Shown piece by piece: positions 30,647 to 41,011 of a DNA stretch of 64,000 nucleotides (position 1 is its first letter; every line of letters starts with the position of its first letter). The translations under genes and the position numbers were made by a program. The stretch is taken from positions 38,726 through 102,725 of the forward strand of contig NZ_AJLT01000002.1 in the NCBI RefSeq assembly GCF_000258765.1, in the 5' to 3' direction. The notes below the pieces were generated by a model that saw nothing but the letters and a program-made list of their open reading frames with translations, was not told the DNA's origin and did not search any database. The DNA comes from Gillisia marina. Its GTDB lineage: Bacteria > Bacteroidota > Bacteroidia > Flavobacteriales > Flavobacteriaceae.

Positions 30647-31705
30647 CTAAACTTCTAGAAAATCTAAAATGCTATTTTTTTCTTTTTCGTAAAAAATTGT
30701 AGCATACTCAACCATTGCCTTTAATAAATCTTTCCGCTTAACATCTAAACCCAAAGATTTTCCTCGAATAAGCTTTGGAGCATCTGGGGTATCAAAATAA
30801 AGCTGAATTCTTTTAAATTGTTCCGGTCCTAGAAGTTGGTTAACATAATAATCTGATGCTTGAATATTTGTTTCCGTAAGCATATCAGGGAGGTATTTAA
30901 CCCATTGTAGATTACCCCAATCTCCATTCTTTTTTCTCTTAATAGTTGCAGGAGGAATATAGTTTTTATTGGAGCTTCCACAACCAAGTGAAAAAATCTG
31001 TAAATCTTTAATCTCTTTACCTAGACCTTTTTCTTTTCCATCAGGATGTCTATATTCTTTTATGCCGTCATCCCTTTTATTTATTGCATAAGCCAGGGCT
31101 GCCATTGCGGGATTATTTAAGGATACCCCTCCGTCAACATGGTCCTTATAAATGGGAAAATAGGTAGGACCTGCTGATGTCATTAAGCATAGGTCTACAA
31201 GGCTAACCTCCTGATCACGTAAAAAATCACTGTGAAATACCTTGGGTCGGAAATTAATTGGTCTGGGCTTTTTATCAGTCTCTGAATTTTTCTCTTCTGG
31301 ATTGAGATCAAAACTACATACCATTAACCTTGCTTTACCATTAGAATTTTGTTCTCTTACATCACCTAATGTTTTTGTTCCGAATATTTCTTCTAATATT
31401 TTTTTAAATTTTTTATTAGAATAATCAGCTCCAAGGTTTTTCCCAAAACCATCTCTAAGATCATCCCATCCCGAATCATAAAAAATTTCGGATGACTTTT
31501 CCAGATAAAGGGAAAGCATTTCTTCAGTAGAAATTCCAAAGGAGTAGCCTGTACACAATATACCTCCTGTAGAAGTTCCTGCTAGCAGATCAAAAATCTC
31601 TCTGGGATGTTTATTAGTCTCCTTAAAAATTAGATTAAGAATGGTAGCTGGAATTACACCCCGTGTTCCTCCACCATCAATCGATAAAATTTTTAAATCT
31701 GGCAT
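30647..31705 (-). CDS. Patatin-like phospholipase
   Basis: A 352-residue cytosolic patatin-family lipid hydrolase. The oxyanion motif DGGGTRG is at residues 10-16, the nucleophile elbow GTSTG at 43-47 (Ser45) and the catalytic Asp in DGG at 191-193, so the Ser-Asp dyad is complete. The size and the C-terminal helical region resemble bacterial CapV-type enzymes. No CD-NTase gene is adjacent, so this is not an ordinary CBASS locus. It heads a three-gene minus-strand operon with a membrane protein and an exported protease. A role in abortive defence is an inference from the context. Confidence 0.88.
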   Translation of the reverse strand: MPDLKILSIDGGGTRGVIPATILNLIFKETNKHPREIFDLLAGTSTGGILCTGYSFGISTEEMLSLYLEKSSEIFYDSGWDDLRDGFGKNLGADYSNKKFKKILEEIFGTKTLGDVREQNSNGKARLMVCSFDLNPEEKNSETDKKPRPINFRPKVFHSDFLRDQEVSLVDLCLMTSAGPTYFPIYKDHVDGGVSLNNPAMAALAYAINKRDDGIKEYRHPDGKEKGLGKEIKDLQIFSLGCGSSNKNYIPPATIKRKKNGDWGNLQWVKYLPDMLTETNIQASDYYVNQLLGPEQFKRIQLYFDTPDAPKLIRGKSLGLDVKRKDLLKAMVEYATIFYEKEKNSILDFLEV

Positions 31706-31911
31706 TTGAATTTATTTAAAGGATAAAAAGTAATTGGTGTTTTCTAAAATTATAAAATATTCTAATTCATAAAAAGGGGGAAAACCCCCTAAATAGTTAG
31801 CTTATAGTTAATTAAATTTAATTTGAAGTGTTTTTAGTTGGATTGAGAGGATCCTAAAAAAATATAGAATGGTTAAAACTTAGTGTAGATCAGATTTAAA
31901 TAGCTAAATAA

Positions 31912-32314
31912 ATGCAACTAACTGAAAATTTTTACAAGGAAGAATTCGATTGCCGCGATGGATCATCTATGCCAGAAAAGATATTGACCAATATTAGATT
32001 ATTAGCTTCAAATCTCCAATCGATACGTGAAGCGATAGAAGAACCAATTTTCATTTCCAGTGGATACAGAAGCGTAACTCATAATAAAAAAAGTAAAAGG
32101 AAAACCAAATTCGTATCATCTTAAAGGTTTGGCAGCTGATTTAGTTTCTAAAAATTATTCCTCTAAGGAAATGGGCATTATTATTTTAAGCCTCATTGAA
32201 AAAGGCAAAATCCGGGAAGGCGGAATAGGATTATATAATGGTTTTATTCATTACGATATTAGAGGAGAATTAGTTTTATGGAATGATTCTTCTCGGTTTA
32301 AAAACCTTTTATAA
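31912..32314 (+). CDS. Peptidase M15-type (D-Ala-D-Ala carboxypeptidase-like), one frameshift
   Basis: A protein of about 134 residues of the M15A family often carried by phages and mobile elements. SSGYRSVTHNKKVKGKPNS leads to the zinc motif YHLKGLAADL (His and Asp ligands) and IHYDIRG (final His). The A-run 32086-32092 has seven bases; six join the two halves. There is no signal peptide, so it could act in the cytosol or be released by lysis. It is the only plus-strand gene in this part of the island. Confidence 0.82.
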
Positions 32315-32983
32315 CCAATAAAATCAGCGCCTATTTTTAATTTCTTTCAAGTACAGAAGTTTCCACTTCCGAAAAATACTGGATCTAAGAGAATATGAGG
32401 TGTAATAGAAAAAAATATCACCCAATATTTAGTCCTTTGTGATTTTAACGGTAATTTCTTTAATATGTAAATTTCTCTGATTATCTCACGTTATTATTAA
32501 AGAAATCTCTTTAATGGAATTTACAATGAAATATTTCAGGCACAATATGAGACAGCTCTAATATTGATAATCTCATTCTCCATCCAAAAAAAATTTTTTA
32601 GATATTTAAAAACCAATTCCTTCTCTCACACTTGACCAACTCTTAAAAGATTTAGTCTGAAATAACTTTTCCTTTTTATTTAAGTTTGTCGTCAATCAAG
32701 ATTTTGGAAATAAACAGTTGTTATTTCCAATTCTTCACATCTTTTTTTAAAAAAGATTTCTTTCTTCTCTGCTATTCAGTTGCCTGTCCTGGTACAAAAA
32801 ATCCTGTTTTAAGTAATTGCAAGTTTTCCGATAGGTTGGTGCGAAATGAATATATTTAGTAGTAAACAAAACTGGAATCTCTTACTATCGAGTGAATTTA
32901 GTATTTTTTTTTGCGTAATGGGAGAATTTGCATGTAGTTGAAAGTAGATATTTAAAATGCCACTATATAATGTATTTGTGATA
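32315..32983. other. Intergenic stretch downstream of mcrC
   Basis: About 670 bp of AT-rich DNA between two convergent genes. It contains the second copy of an imperfect repeat (32548-32598) and several poly-T tracts. No coding frame or RNA gene is convincing. Confidence 0.5.
32548..32598. repeat. Imperfect repeat, copy 2 of 2
   Basis: The stretch begins TGAGACAGCTCT and continues to a CCATCCAAAAAA phrase. It matches 26402-26450 in the same orientation. Confidence 0.5.
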
Positions 32984-34288
32984 TCAAAATTGATTTATTA
33001 TTGGTATTTGTATCGAATACTTATACAGTTTAGTATATCTTTTGTCTTCTTGAGATAATAAATTTTCTTTTATAATATCTTTATTTTCGGAATTGTTACT
33101 AGTATAGATTATTAAGGTATCTGCCAATAGGTTAGTATCTTCAATTTTAAGTTCTTTACGAATAGATTTTAATCGTCCATACCCACTTATTTGTGCAGCA
33201 TCTTGATGAGAAATACTTCCATTTTCATATCTCGGCTTGTATTTTGCATCAATAATAACTTTGAACATAATGTCTTTAGAATTCAACAAAATATCAGGTT
33301 CTAAAGAATTAAATTTTTCATGATAAATCACTTCGTTTCTTAATGGGAAAACCTCTTTTAATTTCTTGAATAGATAAAGTTCAAAGAGCTTTGGCATATC
33401 TATCCAAAAAGGAGGCGTTCTATATTTTGTCTCGCTTACTTGTGAAATGTTGTTAGAGAAACGTTTCAAAATTATTTTGGCAATTTGAACTGCATATTTA
33501 TACTCTTTGAAAAACGGATTGTGTTTTAAATTATTTACTTCTTTTAAACTAATATCTGATGAAACACTATAAAATGCCGGACTTATATAATTGAAAAGTT
33601 GTTTTGTACTTTCAGAGGATAAAGATTTATGATTTGAAATTACAGCTTGAGCAAACTCTAAAGTTCTTTTTAAAAGTCTGTTTTCAATAGAATTGTAGCC
33701 AAATTCTTGATACTTACAGTAGTTAAAATGCATTTTACTTTTTGTATGATTCTTTTTTACAGAAGCATTCACTAAAACTTTACCCTTTACTCTTGTATTT
33801 AAGTTTTGAGTAACATCGTAATAAGACTTTTTAAGTCCTTTTCTTACAATCTTTTTTAAGATGGTTAAAAACTCTATAATTAATAATGGACTTAATATAT
33901 CCTGTTGTTGCTCTATTTCGATTAAAGGAGCATTAAAATCAATGATGTATAGATTATCTAAATGGTTTATATTCTCGGTTTCTTTTAAGGCCTCAAAAAG
34001 CATTGATAAATAATCTACCTCAGAAGTATCATTATTTAATTTCGGCTTGATGTAGATAGGTAGTTTGTCTTTTACAATCCAGTTAACACCAACGATATAA
34101 CTTGAATTTAGTCTGTAAGCTTCGTCATTTTCATTAAACTGAATATCAAAACAAAGCTCGCTGTCATTATTTGATCGCTTAAAGTATTGAGTGAAATTAC
34201 CTTGTTCTAATGAAGCCATTTGTTCTTCACTCAAATCAAGTAAAGAATTTTCTTTTATATAACCATGATGCTCGTTTACGACAATCAT
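32984..34288 (-). CDS. mcrC: McrC-like subunit of a McrBC restriction system
   Basis: A 434-residue McrC-type nuclease subunit. The C-terminal PD-(D/E)xK core is visible as EPDILL followed by VIIDAKYKPRY near residues 330-350, and the N-terminal half shows the McrC-specific beta-rich domain. It starts 1 bp after the McrB stop. McrC partners with McrB hexamers to cleave DNA bearing modified cytosines in the classical system; the recognised modification here is unknown. Confidence 0.88.
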   Translation of the reverse strand: MIVVNEHHGYIKENSLLDLSEEQMASLEQGNFTQYFKRSNNDSELCFDIQFNENDEAYRLNSSYIVGVNWIVKDKLPIYIKPKLNNDTSEVDYLSMLFEALKETENINHLDNLYIIDFNAPLIEIEQQQDILSPLLIIEFLTILKKIVRKGLKKSYYDVTQNLNTRVKGKVLVNASVKKNHTKSKMHFNYCKYQEFGYNSIENRLLKRTLEFAQAVISNHKSLSSESTKQLFNYISPAFYSVSSDISLKEVNNLKHNPFFKEYKYAVQIAKIILKRFSNNISQVSETKYRTPPFWIDMPKLFELYLFKKLKEVFPLRNEVIYHEKFNSLEPDILLNSKDIMFKVIIDAKYKPRYENGSISHQDAAQISGYGRLKSIRKELKIEDTNLLADTLIIYTSNNSENKDIIKENLLSQEDKRYTKLYKYSIQIPIINQF

Positions 34289-34289
34289 C

Positions 34290-36654
34290 CTACAATTCTT
34301 GAATAATGGTTAGTGCGCTCGTTTTTAAAATACCATCGGCAACATATTCTCTTAAAATTGGCTTTATTTCATAATCTAAATTATATTTAAAATTATTTTC
34401 AGAATAAATAAAATAACTATGCCCTAATTGCACATCTTTGGCTTCGAATTCTTCCGATAAATGTTCAGAATTTTCATCATTATCGTTTATAAACAATTCC
34501 TTTACTTTTAAGAAAACATCTTCTTTAAAATATAGTTTAGGCTCGTTATCTTTTCTATCAGAATTTAAATCGGTCTCCAATAAAATTTCGGGTAATACAT
34601 CTACAAAAGCGAAACGTCTTCTTATGGCGTAGTCTATTTGTCCAACACTTCTATCCGCGGTATTCATTGTGCCTATAATAAAAAGATTAGGTGGCAAGGT
34701 TATTTTTCTGTTTCCATCAATTTCATACATACTATCTACGGCTTCTCCTCTGTATTCTAATGCATATATTAATTCACCCAAAACACTAGATAAATTTGCT
34801 CTGTTAATTTCATCTATGATTAATACGTAGTTTTTTAATGGTTCTCTTTTTATGTTTTTATTATCAAAAGTTAAATTTTTATCTTTTAAAAACTTTTGAA
34901 ATAAATTAAGAACTCTTACAAAATAGCTTGCATGATGCCGCGCTAGGCCAGAAATATTGTCATTACGTTTTAAGTCTTGTCTTTGTTTATTTCCATCGAG
35001 AAAAGCTTGCTTAATATCTTTAAAAAGCATTCTATTACCATTCTGGTTCCAACCTTGCGCTTTACTCTTATATCTAAATGCATCTTCTTCTGAAAATGTA
35101 ATTCCGACACTTTTTGTTAATTTATAAAAACCATCATTATTTTCAATATGGTCATTTATTTGATCTAAAAACAAGTTAAAATATTCATCCAATAAAATTT
35201 CGTTGGAATAAGTTGTTTCATTTTTATAAAAATCATTGTAATTCTTTAACGCTTTGGATGTATACTCTGCCAAAACTCTATTTTTTGTTTTGTATTCAAT
35301 GTTTCCAGCTTCGTTATTTTCTACGGTTATTCCTCTTACAAAATCTTCATAAGTATAAGACGGGTGAAATTGTATGATTTTATAATCAGAACTAATTGTT
35401 TGATTATTCTCCGCTTTATCTAAATTTTGGAATAAATATTTAGCTATTGCTGCATTGTATGGATCAAAACCATTTTTTTGACCACTTTCCCAAAGTTTAT
35501 TTTTATATGCATCTTTAATCCCTTTGTATGGGATTTCGTAATTAGAATCGCTTTCTAAAGTGACTTTACATCTATCAGGTTTCAATTCTGAAATCAAGTA
35601 ATTAGTTTTTCCTTTAGAACTTGGAATGGATGAAATCCCTTTTAATGCATTAATAATATAATCATTAGACATGAATTCTATTTTGTTTCCACCTTCTCTG
35701 TTACCACATAGTTGTTGAGCAATTTGTTTTGCTAATCTGGTTTTTCCAGTTCCAGGAGGGCCTTGTAAAATGATTTGTTTCTTGTGCTTTAATAATTCTA
35801 TATGATGTTGCATACTAAATGAAAAGTTTAAATGTTGATTTCTTTCTTCTACAATTTTTATATATGATTCAAATAATATTCCTTTAATATCATTTAGCAT
35901 TTCTGAATAAAATGTATAATCTAAATTGAATAAGTCATTTTCTGGAGTGATTTCTGTTTGTTTACCAATTAAGATGTAATTATCATCAACAAGTGTTTCT
36001 AAGTCTTTTATGTTTCCAAATATAAAATGAAATGAATTGTTGTATAATTCTAGTTGCACTTCTTTTTGGGCTAAATATGAGTTTGCAAAAGGCTTCATAT
36101 ACTCAATTGAAGAAAACTCATTTGCAAAAGGAACATATTGAGTATTAAATCCTAAACCATATCCTACCATGTTATTTCTAAAAAATAAGTGATATTGTAG
36201 CTCTATCCCTCCACCTTCATTTATTGACCAATCTCTATTATCCTCTGCTAGTATAAATAATTTGTTTCGAGAGTTCATTCTTTTTTTTGTTGAATAACTC
36301 TTTCTTCTTTTTCTGAAACTCGAAACAAAAGCCACCTAAATCTTTATTAATAATATGTACTAACTCCCTTAAATTTCTGAAGGCTATTTTTTTAATTAAA
36401 TTAATAATTGGATACCCGGTTAATTCTGTAAAGCCTTTTCTATTCGATTCAATACTGCTAAAATCATCACTTGTAATATTTATTTTAGCAATTTTTGCCG
36501 CTTCTGTAATTATTAGTTTGAAAGGATAATTATTATTATTTATTACTACAGCATAATCTCGTGCTCTTCTTTTCTTAGGAATTGATTCTAAATCGATTTG
36601 TTTGATGGCCTGATCTACCAGATCTTCCGTTAAAAACTTTAGGTTTTCTTGCAT
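34290..36654 (-). CDS. mcrB: McrB-like AAA+ GTPase with N-terminal DNA-binding head, one frameshift
   Basis: About 787 residues when restored. The N-terminal 100 residues (starting MQENLKFLTEDLVDQAI) resemble the head domain seen in ScoMcrA-type restriction enzymes. The AAA+ core has Walker A QGPPGTGKTR near residue 298, Walker B YVLIIDEINRAN, and the McrB signature TMNTADRS. The T-run 36281-36288 has eight bases; seven join FNKKRMNSRNKLFILAED and connect the head to the motor. McrB motors use GTP. The gene continues the long minus-strand restriction operon and is coupled to mcrC by a 1-bp gap. Confidence 0.86.
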
Positions 36655-36761
36655 GTTAAATTTTCGTAATACGTTTTACTTATCGGTTACTTCTGTTTCA
36701 CAAATACTTTTGGTGAGACATCTGGCAAAAAACCTTCATGATTATAGGTCTACTTGTGATG

Positions 36762-37889
36762 TCATATCGCCTGTGCTAAGTTTATATTACAAAAAGTAAA
36801 AAGCATATGCTCATTTTCTGGCAAACAAATAAAGTTCAAATATGCTTTATGAATTTCTACTCCTGTTTTGCGTTTAGGGTTTCCTATTTGATTTTTAAAT
36901 GCGGTAACTATCATTCTCAAATTGATTGTATCATAATTTAAAATATACTCTGGATGGTCAGGTAAATAATCCTCATGGAAATCTTCTTTTACATGAAAAT
37001 GATACTCGCTTAGATAACTATTAAATCGAATATCAATTTTGAATACCGAATTCCAGGTTTCAACCTTTTCTGCATCTAAAACGTCATTATGAGTAACATC
37101 TAATTCAAAATAACCATTTGGGAATTTAACTTTTTGGTCGTCATTTAGGGCGCCAAATTCTGTAAAACTATTAACTGAAATATTGACACCTTTATTTTGC
37201 TCGTATGGATAGAACGACTCCCTTCTAATACCATCTGAATCATGCAGGACATCAACTATACCTTTAACTCCACCCTGATTACATTTGTGACACATTGGAA
37301 CCAAATTTGAAAAATTTATAGCATAAATGGGATATTTGGATTTAAATAGCCAATGGTCATAATCATCTTTGGCTTCACCTTCTACCAAAGAATACTCATG
37401 AAGTCCACAAAAGGGGCAAACTCTTCCTGTATTGTTGTGACTTTTAAAAGCTACATAATGATCATAAAAAGTTGTTCCAAGGTTTTTTTGAATAGTTTTA
37501 TTTGAACGTAGAGCTATCCCAAAAAAATGATCTTTCAACAAAATTTTCAGTGTTTCATGTAAGTTTTGTCCATAGCTCTCGGATAATACTACATTTTTAG
37601 TTTTATCATAGCATAAGCTTTTAATGTCAAGACCATCTTGAAACTCATCAAAAAGTTGTTGTCTCAATGCTATTGTTAGTTGTTGAATCTCTGCATGTAA
37701 ATCCTTAAATTTATCTTCAAAATTTTTATTTTCAAATTTCGCTCTTGCATTTGCCATTACCTCACGAAACCAATCAGGAAATAGAGCTCTTGAATAGGTG
37801 CAATCTGGGATTGAATTTTTGATAAAATCAAAAACCACCTGATTTACGCGCTCAATTGGATGGGAAGGATACTTTAATGTGTATATCAT
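36762..37889 (-). CDS. HNH endonuclease, Septu PtuB-like partner of the upstream ATPase
   Basis: A 375-residue protein with a zinc-bound HNH nuclease: CPFCG at 158-161, the catalytic DYDHW at about 176-180, a central Asn near 192-195 (INFSN), and CHKCN at 200-204. Helical regions flank the core. Its start overlaps the stop of the ATPase gene by 4 bp, so the two are made together. An ATPase followed by an HNH nuclease is the architecture of Septu defence (PtuA-PtuB). NCBI also lists such pairs as restriction-system-associated in Bacteroidota type I loci. Which subgroup this is needs alignment. Confidence 0.82.
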   Translation of the reverse strand: MIYTLKYPSHPIERVNQVVFDFIKNSIPDCTYSRALFPDWFREVMANARAKFENKNFEDKFKDLHAEIQQLTIALRQQLFDEFQDGLDIKSLCYDKTKNVVLSESYGQNLHETLKILLKDHFFGIALRSNKTIQKNLGTTFYDHYVAFKSHNNTGRVCPFCGLHEYSLVEGEAKDDYDHWLFKSKYPIYAINFSNLVPMCHKCNQGGVKGIVDVLHDSDGIRRESFYPYEQNKGVNISVNSFTEFGALNDDQKVKFPNGYFELDVTHNDVLDAEKVETWNSVFKIDIRFNSYLSEYHFHVKEDFHEDYLPDHPEYILNYDTINLRMIVTAFKNQIGNPKRKTGVEIHKAYLNFICLPENEHMLFTFCNINLAQAI

Positions 37890-39547
37890 TCTTGAACACC
37901 TTTTTCTATTATAAGCTTATTTAATTTTTGAAGAATCATAGATTTCTCATGAGATTCACCATATTTTGATAAAGACTCATTTAATTCATTTATGTCATTA
38001 GACTGGACATCCTCAAGCATTTCATTCCATGATAATTCGGCTATTTGTTTTTGTTTCCCAAAGAACTCTTTAATTAGATTTTGAACAGATGTTCCATATG
38101 TGTTTATCGTTACTTCTTCGGGGCCATCTTTCTTATCTGCTTTTAGCCAAACTACATTACTCTTTTTTGAATCAGAAATCATAAAAGGAGAATGAGTAGT
38201 TAGTATAATTTCTTGTTCACGAACATTTTCTGTAGAATTGGCTATCATGCATTCATTTATTAACCAAATAAACTTAGATCTCCATTCAGGATTAAAGTGT
38301 GTTTCTGGTTCATCTAGTAGGAATAAGGTGCTTGTGCTATCCAAAAGAATAATACTTCCTAAAATCTGCAACAATTGGTGTTCACCATCTGACAAATGTT
38401 TGTAATATATTGGTTCGTTGGCACCTTCTTTATTAAACGAAATATTACCTAAATGGAAAATTTGTTTTGCAATTTCATATTTTGGAATTAAGTCCGAAAG
38501 ATTTTCACTAGTTCCTGCCTTAGCCGATTTAACAACTTTACTAATATTCCTGCTAATCTTCTCGAAATTGAGGCTTTGGAAAAAATATAACATCCTGAAT
38601 AACTTATCGGCAGAATTAAACTTTTGTCTAAAACCGGTCAAAGTTGCTTGATTCATTTTGAAATTAAACGATAATTTTGTGAAATCATGACGAGCTGTAG
38701 AACTAACTTCCTCATTATATAGTGCGTCAATTGCCTTCAAGTTTTCAATTGCATCTTCTAATTCATCTGGAAGAAACTTCGCAAAAGTCTTAGGCTTTTT
38801 TAATGACAACTTAATAGAAAACTCATTTAATTCATTTATTTCAATTTCTTTTTTTAAAATGGATAAACTTTTAGTTTCTCCCAAAATGGAGAGATCCTTA
38901 TCGAAAATAAAATTAGAGACAGTTATTAATTTTGAAATATTGTAATCTAAAAATTGAAAACGGTTCATTTCTAACTTGGATTCGACCGGTTTATTTTTCT
39001 TATTCTTTAAATCTTCATAGTATTCAAAATTCAACTTTACAAAAGGATTACTAATTAGTTCGTTTAAACCTGAGGAATAGCCAATAATATGATTTGGGAG
39101 TACCTTGCTTAATCCGTAATTATAAAAATCTTTTACCACAATTTCTATATCATTAAATAAAAGATTGACAATTGGTAGTTCATTCGGTAATTTAGAAACA
39201 ATTACAAGTTGGTTATGATCTAGATCATTGTAGTTAAGGTCTCCTAATTCGTCCCATGTAAAACCAGCGCCAGCGAGTGTAAGCTTTGGAAGATAGTAAT
39301 CTAGTTCAAAACCAAAACCCGTTTTAAAATTGTCTAAATCTTTTTTAGATGACCGATTAAAGTTCTCTAGATAGTAGAACATTTCCGCCACTGCTTCTAA
39401 TGCATTAGATTTTCCTGAACCATTTAGACCAACAAAGCAAATCGGTTCTATTTGGTCATTTGGTATCAAAGAGCGATTGAAATTAATTTCGTAATCTGAG
39501 GGCAATCCGCGAAATGGCGATAATAATTTAATCCGCTTTAATTTCAT
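37886..39547 (-). CDS. Restriction-system-associated AAA ATPase, Septu PtuA-like
   Basis: A 553-residue RecF/ABC-type ATPase. Walker A GLNGSGKSN is at residues 40-48, the signature region LSDGEHQLLQ is near 395, Walker B LFLLDEPETHFN is near 420, and the H-loop TTHSPF is near 455. The central part is helical and not a full SMC coiled coil. It overlaps the hsdS stop by 4 bp and the HNH start by 4 bp. It probably senses or senses-and-gates the nuclease partner, as in PtuAB. Confidence 0.85.
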   Translation of the reverse strand: MKLKRIKLLSPFRGLPSDYEINFNRSLIPNDQIEPICFVGLNGSGKSNALEAVAEMFYYLENFNRSSKKDLDNFKTGFGFELDYYLPKLTLAGAGFTWDELGDLNYNDLDHNQLVIVSKLPNELPIVNLLFNDIEIVVKDFYNYGLSKVLPNHIIGYSSGLNELISNPFVKLNFEYYEDLKNKKNKPVESKLEMNRFQFLDYNISKLITVSNFIFDKDLSILGETKSLSILKKEIEINELNEFSIKLSLKKPKTFAKFLPDELEDAIENLKAIDALYNEEVSSTARHDFTKLSFNFKMNQATLTGFRQKFNSADKLFRMLYFFQSLNFEKISRNISKVVKSAKAGTSENLSDLIPKYEIAKQIFHLGNISFNKEGANEPIYYKHLSDGEHQLLQILGSIILLDSTSTLFLLDEPETHFNPEWRSKFIWLINECMIANSTENVREQEIILTTHSPFMISDSKKSNVVWLKADKKDGPEEVTINTYGTSVQNLIKEFFGKQKQIAELSWNEMLEDVQSNDINELNESLSKYGESHEKSMILQKLNKLIIEKGVQE

Positions 39548-41011
39548 TTATTGTATTTAAAAATTACTTGTTGAGTTAACCCGCTATATTCAGTTCTGAT
39601 TTTTTCTTCGGACAAAAGATTCTTTACAATACCTTTTACCATTGAATTATTAAAATCTATCTCTTTTTTGTTTAAAATATCTTCAATTTGTGCTATTGTG
39701 AATTCTTGGTACCCAAATTGACTTTTAATTATTTGCTCTAGCTTCTCGATTGTTAATGATACATAAGTAGGTTTAAATCCTTTTTTACCTAAAGTTTTTC
39801 CCGAATTACTTTCCTCTTCAAATTGAGAAATATTTACCTTACTCAAATCCAACTCTCCTTTAAAAGCTTTCTGGCTAAGACTATCATATAGGTTAGTAAT
39901 TTCCCTCAAACTAAATTCTAGGTTGTATTTAACAGATTCAGTATGGGCAAGTATTCTAGCAAATTCATTTTGAAGTGGAAGGGGAGGGATAGGTATCCTT
40001 AATTTTTTTAGGGCTCCAACATTAAAGTGCTTGTGAATACCACCAACCTCTTTAGATGTAACAATTCTTTTACCTATTTCAGAATTAAAGAAATAAACTA
40101 GATATTGCGGATTCATGATCTCATGATTTGGTCTAGAAATGATCAGGTCAATACAATTACTACCCTCTAATTCTTTTGGGATTATCGCTGCTGTCCCAGT
40201 ATTTCCAGTTCTTACAAATACTACATCTCCCTCTTTTAAAATAGATTTTGCTAATAATTTTTGATTTGACTCTTCTGAAAAATAAACTACATCCGTTAAA
40301 TCAATTCTATTAGGCTTAATATTTAACGATCTTAGCGCTAAAACTCCATCTTTAACGTAATGAGATGCAGGTTTGATAACAACTCCTACAGAAAGCTTCT
40401 GCAAATATTCACCTCCTGAAAGCATCTCAAATTCCTTTTCATTTCTAATAGGATCCCCAAATATCTCCAAAAAAGTAGATTTTAAAAACTCATCTAAAAG
40501 CTTAATACTTTCGTTTCTTTTTTTTAATTAGATTTTCGCAATTGGAAAGAACTTTGGCAATCCGTTTTTGATTTTCCAGAGAAGGTATAGGAATTAATGT
40601 TTTTCCAAGTTCTTTTGAAGAAATGTTTGGTTGAGCACCACCATAAGCATTTTGAATAATTTTAGCGCTTATAAAAGATAAGTATTGATATAAATAATCA
40701 TTGTATAATTTTGATTTGTCCGGTAAGAAACAGCCAACTCGTTGATTTTGATACGCAGGAATGTCTAAGTTGTATTTACCAATTTTTCCAATGGTGGCTC
40801 CTGACATTGCAATTAGAATGTCGTCTCTTCTAATTATGTAGGACTCAAATTTATCATTTGGTAAAATATATTTTGGTTTGGAAAGATCAACTTTACCATT
40901 TTTAATTTCACCAATTCGAACAATAGGAAGACCATTTTCTACGAATTCTGAGCTTTTAAAAGCATAACCATTCCGGATGGCACAAATCTTATTTAACGTA
41001 ATTTTCTTCAT
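39544..41011 (-). CDS. hsdS: Type I restriction specificity subunit, one frameshift
   Basis: The DNA-recognition subunit, about 489 residues when restored, with two target-recognition domains separated by a conserved helical spacer. TRD1 covers residues 1-150 (IPSLENQKRIAKVLSNCENLI ends it) and TRD2 about 175-350 (IPPLPLQNEFARILAHTES ends it). The T-run 40518-40525 has eight bases; seven restore IKKRNESIKLLDEFLKSTF and join the halves. An unusual C-terminal tail of about 90 residues (from QFEEESNSGK) extends beyond the usual HsdS end. It overlaps hsdM by 1 bp and the ATPase by 4 bp. Confidence 0.88.

Noticed and set aside
28448..31705. A CBASS system with CapV-type patatin
   Set aside because: No CD-NTase, Cap2 or Cap3 gene lies nearby; the partners are a membrane protein and an exported protease.
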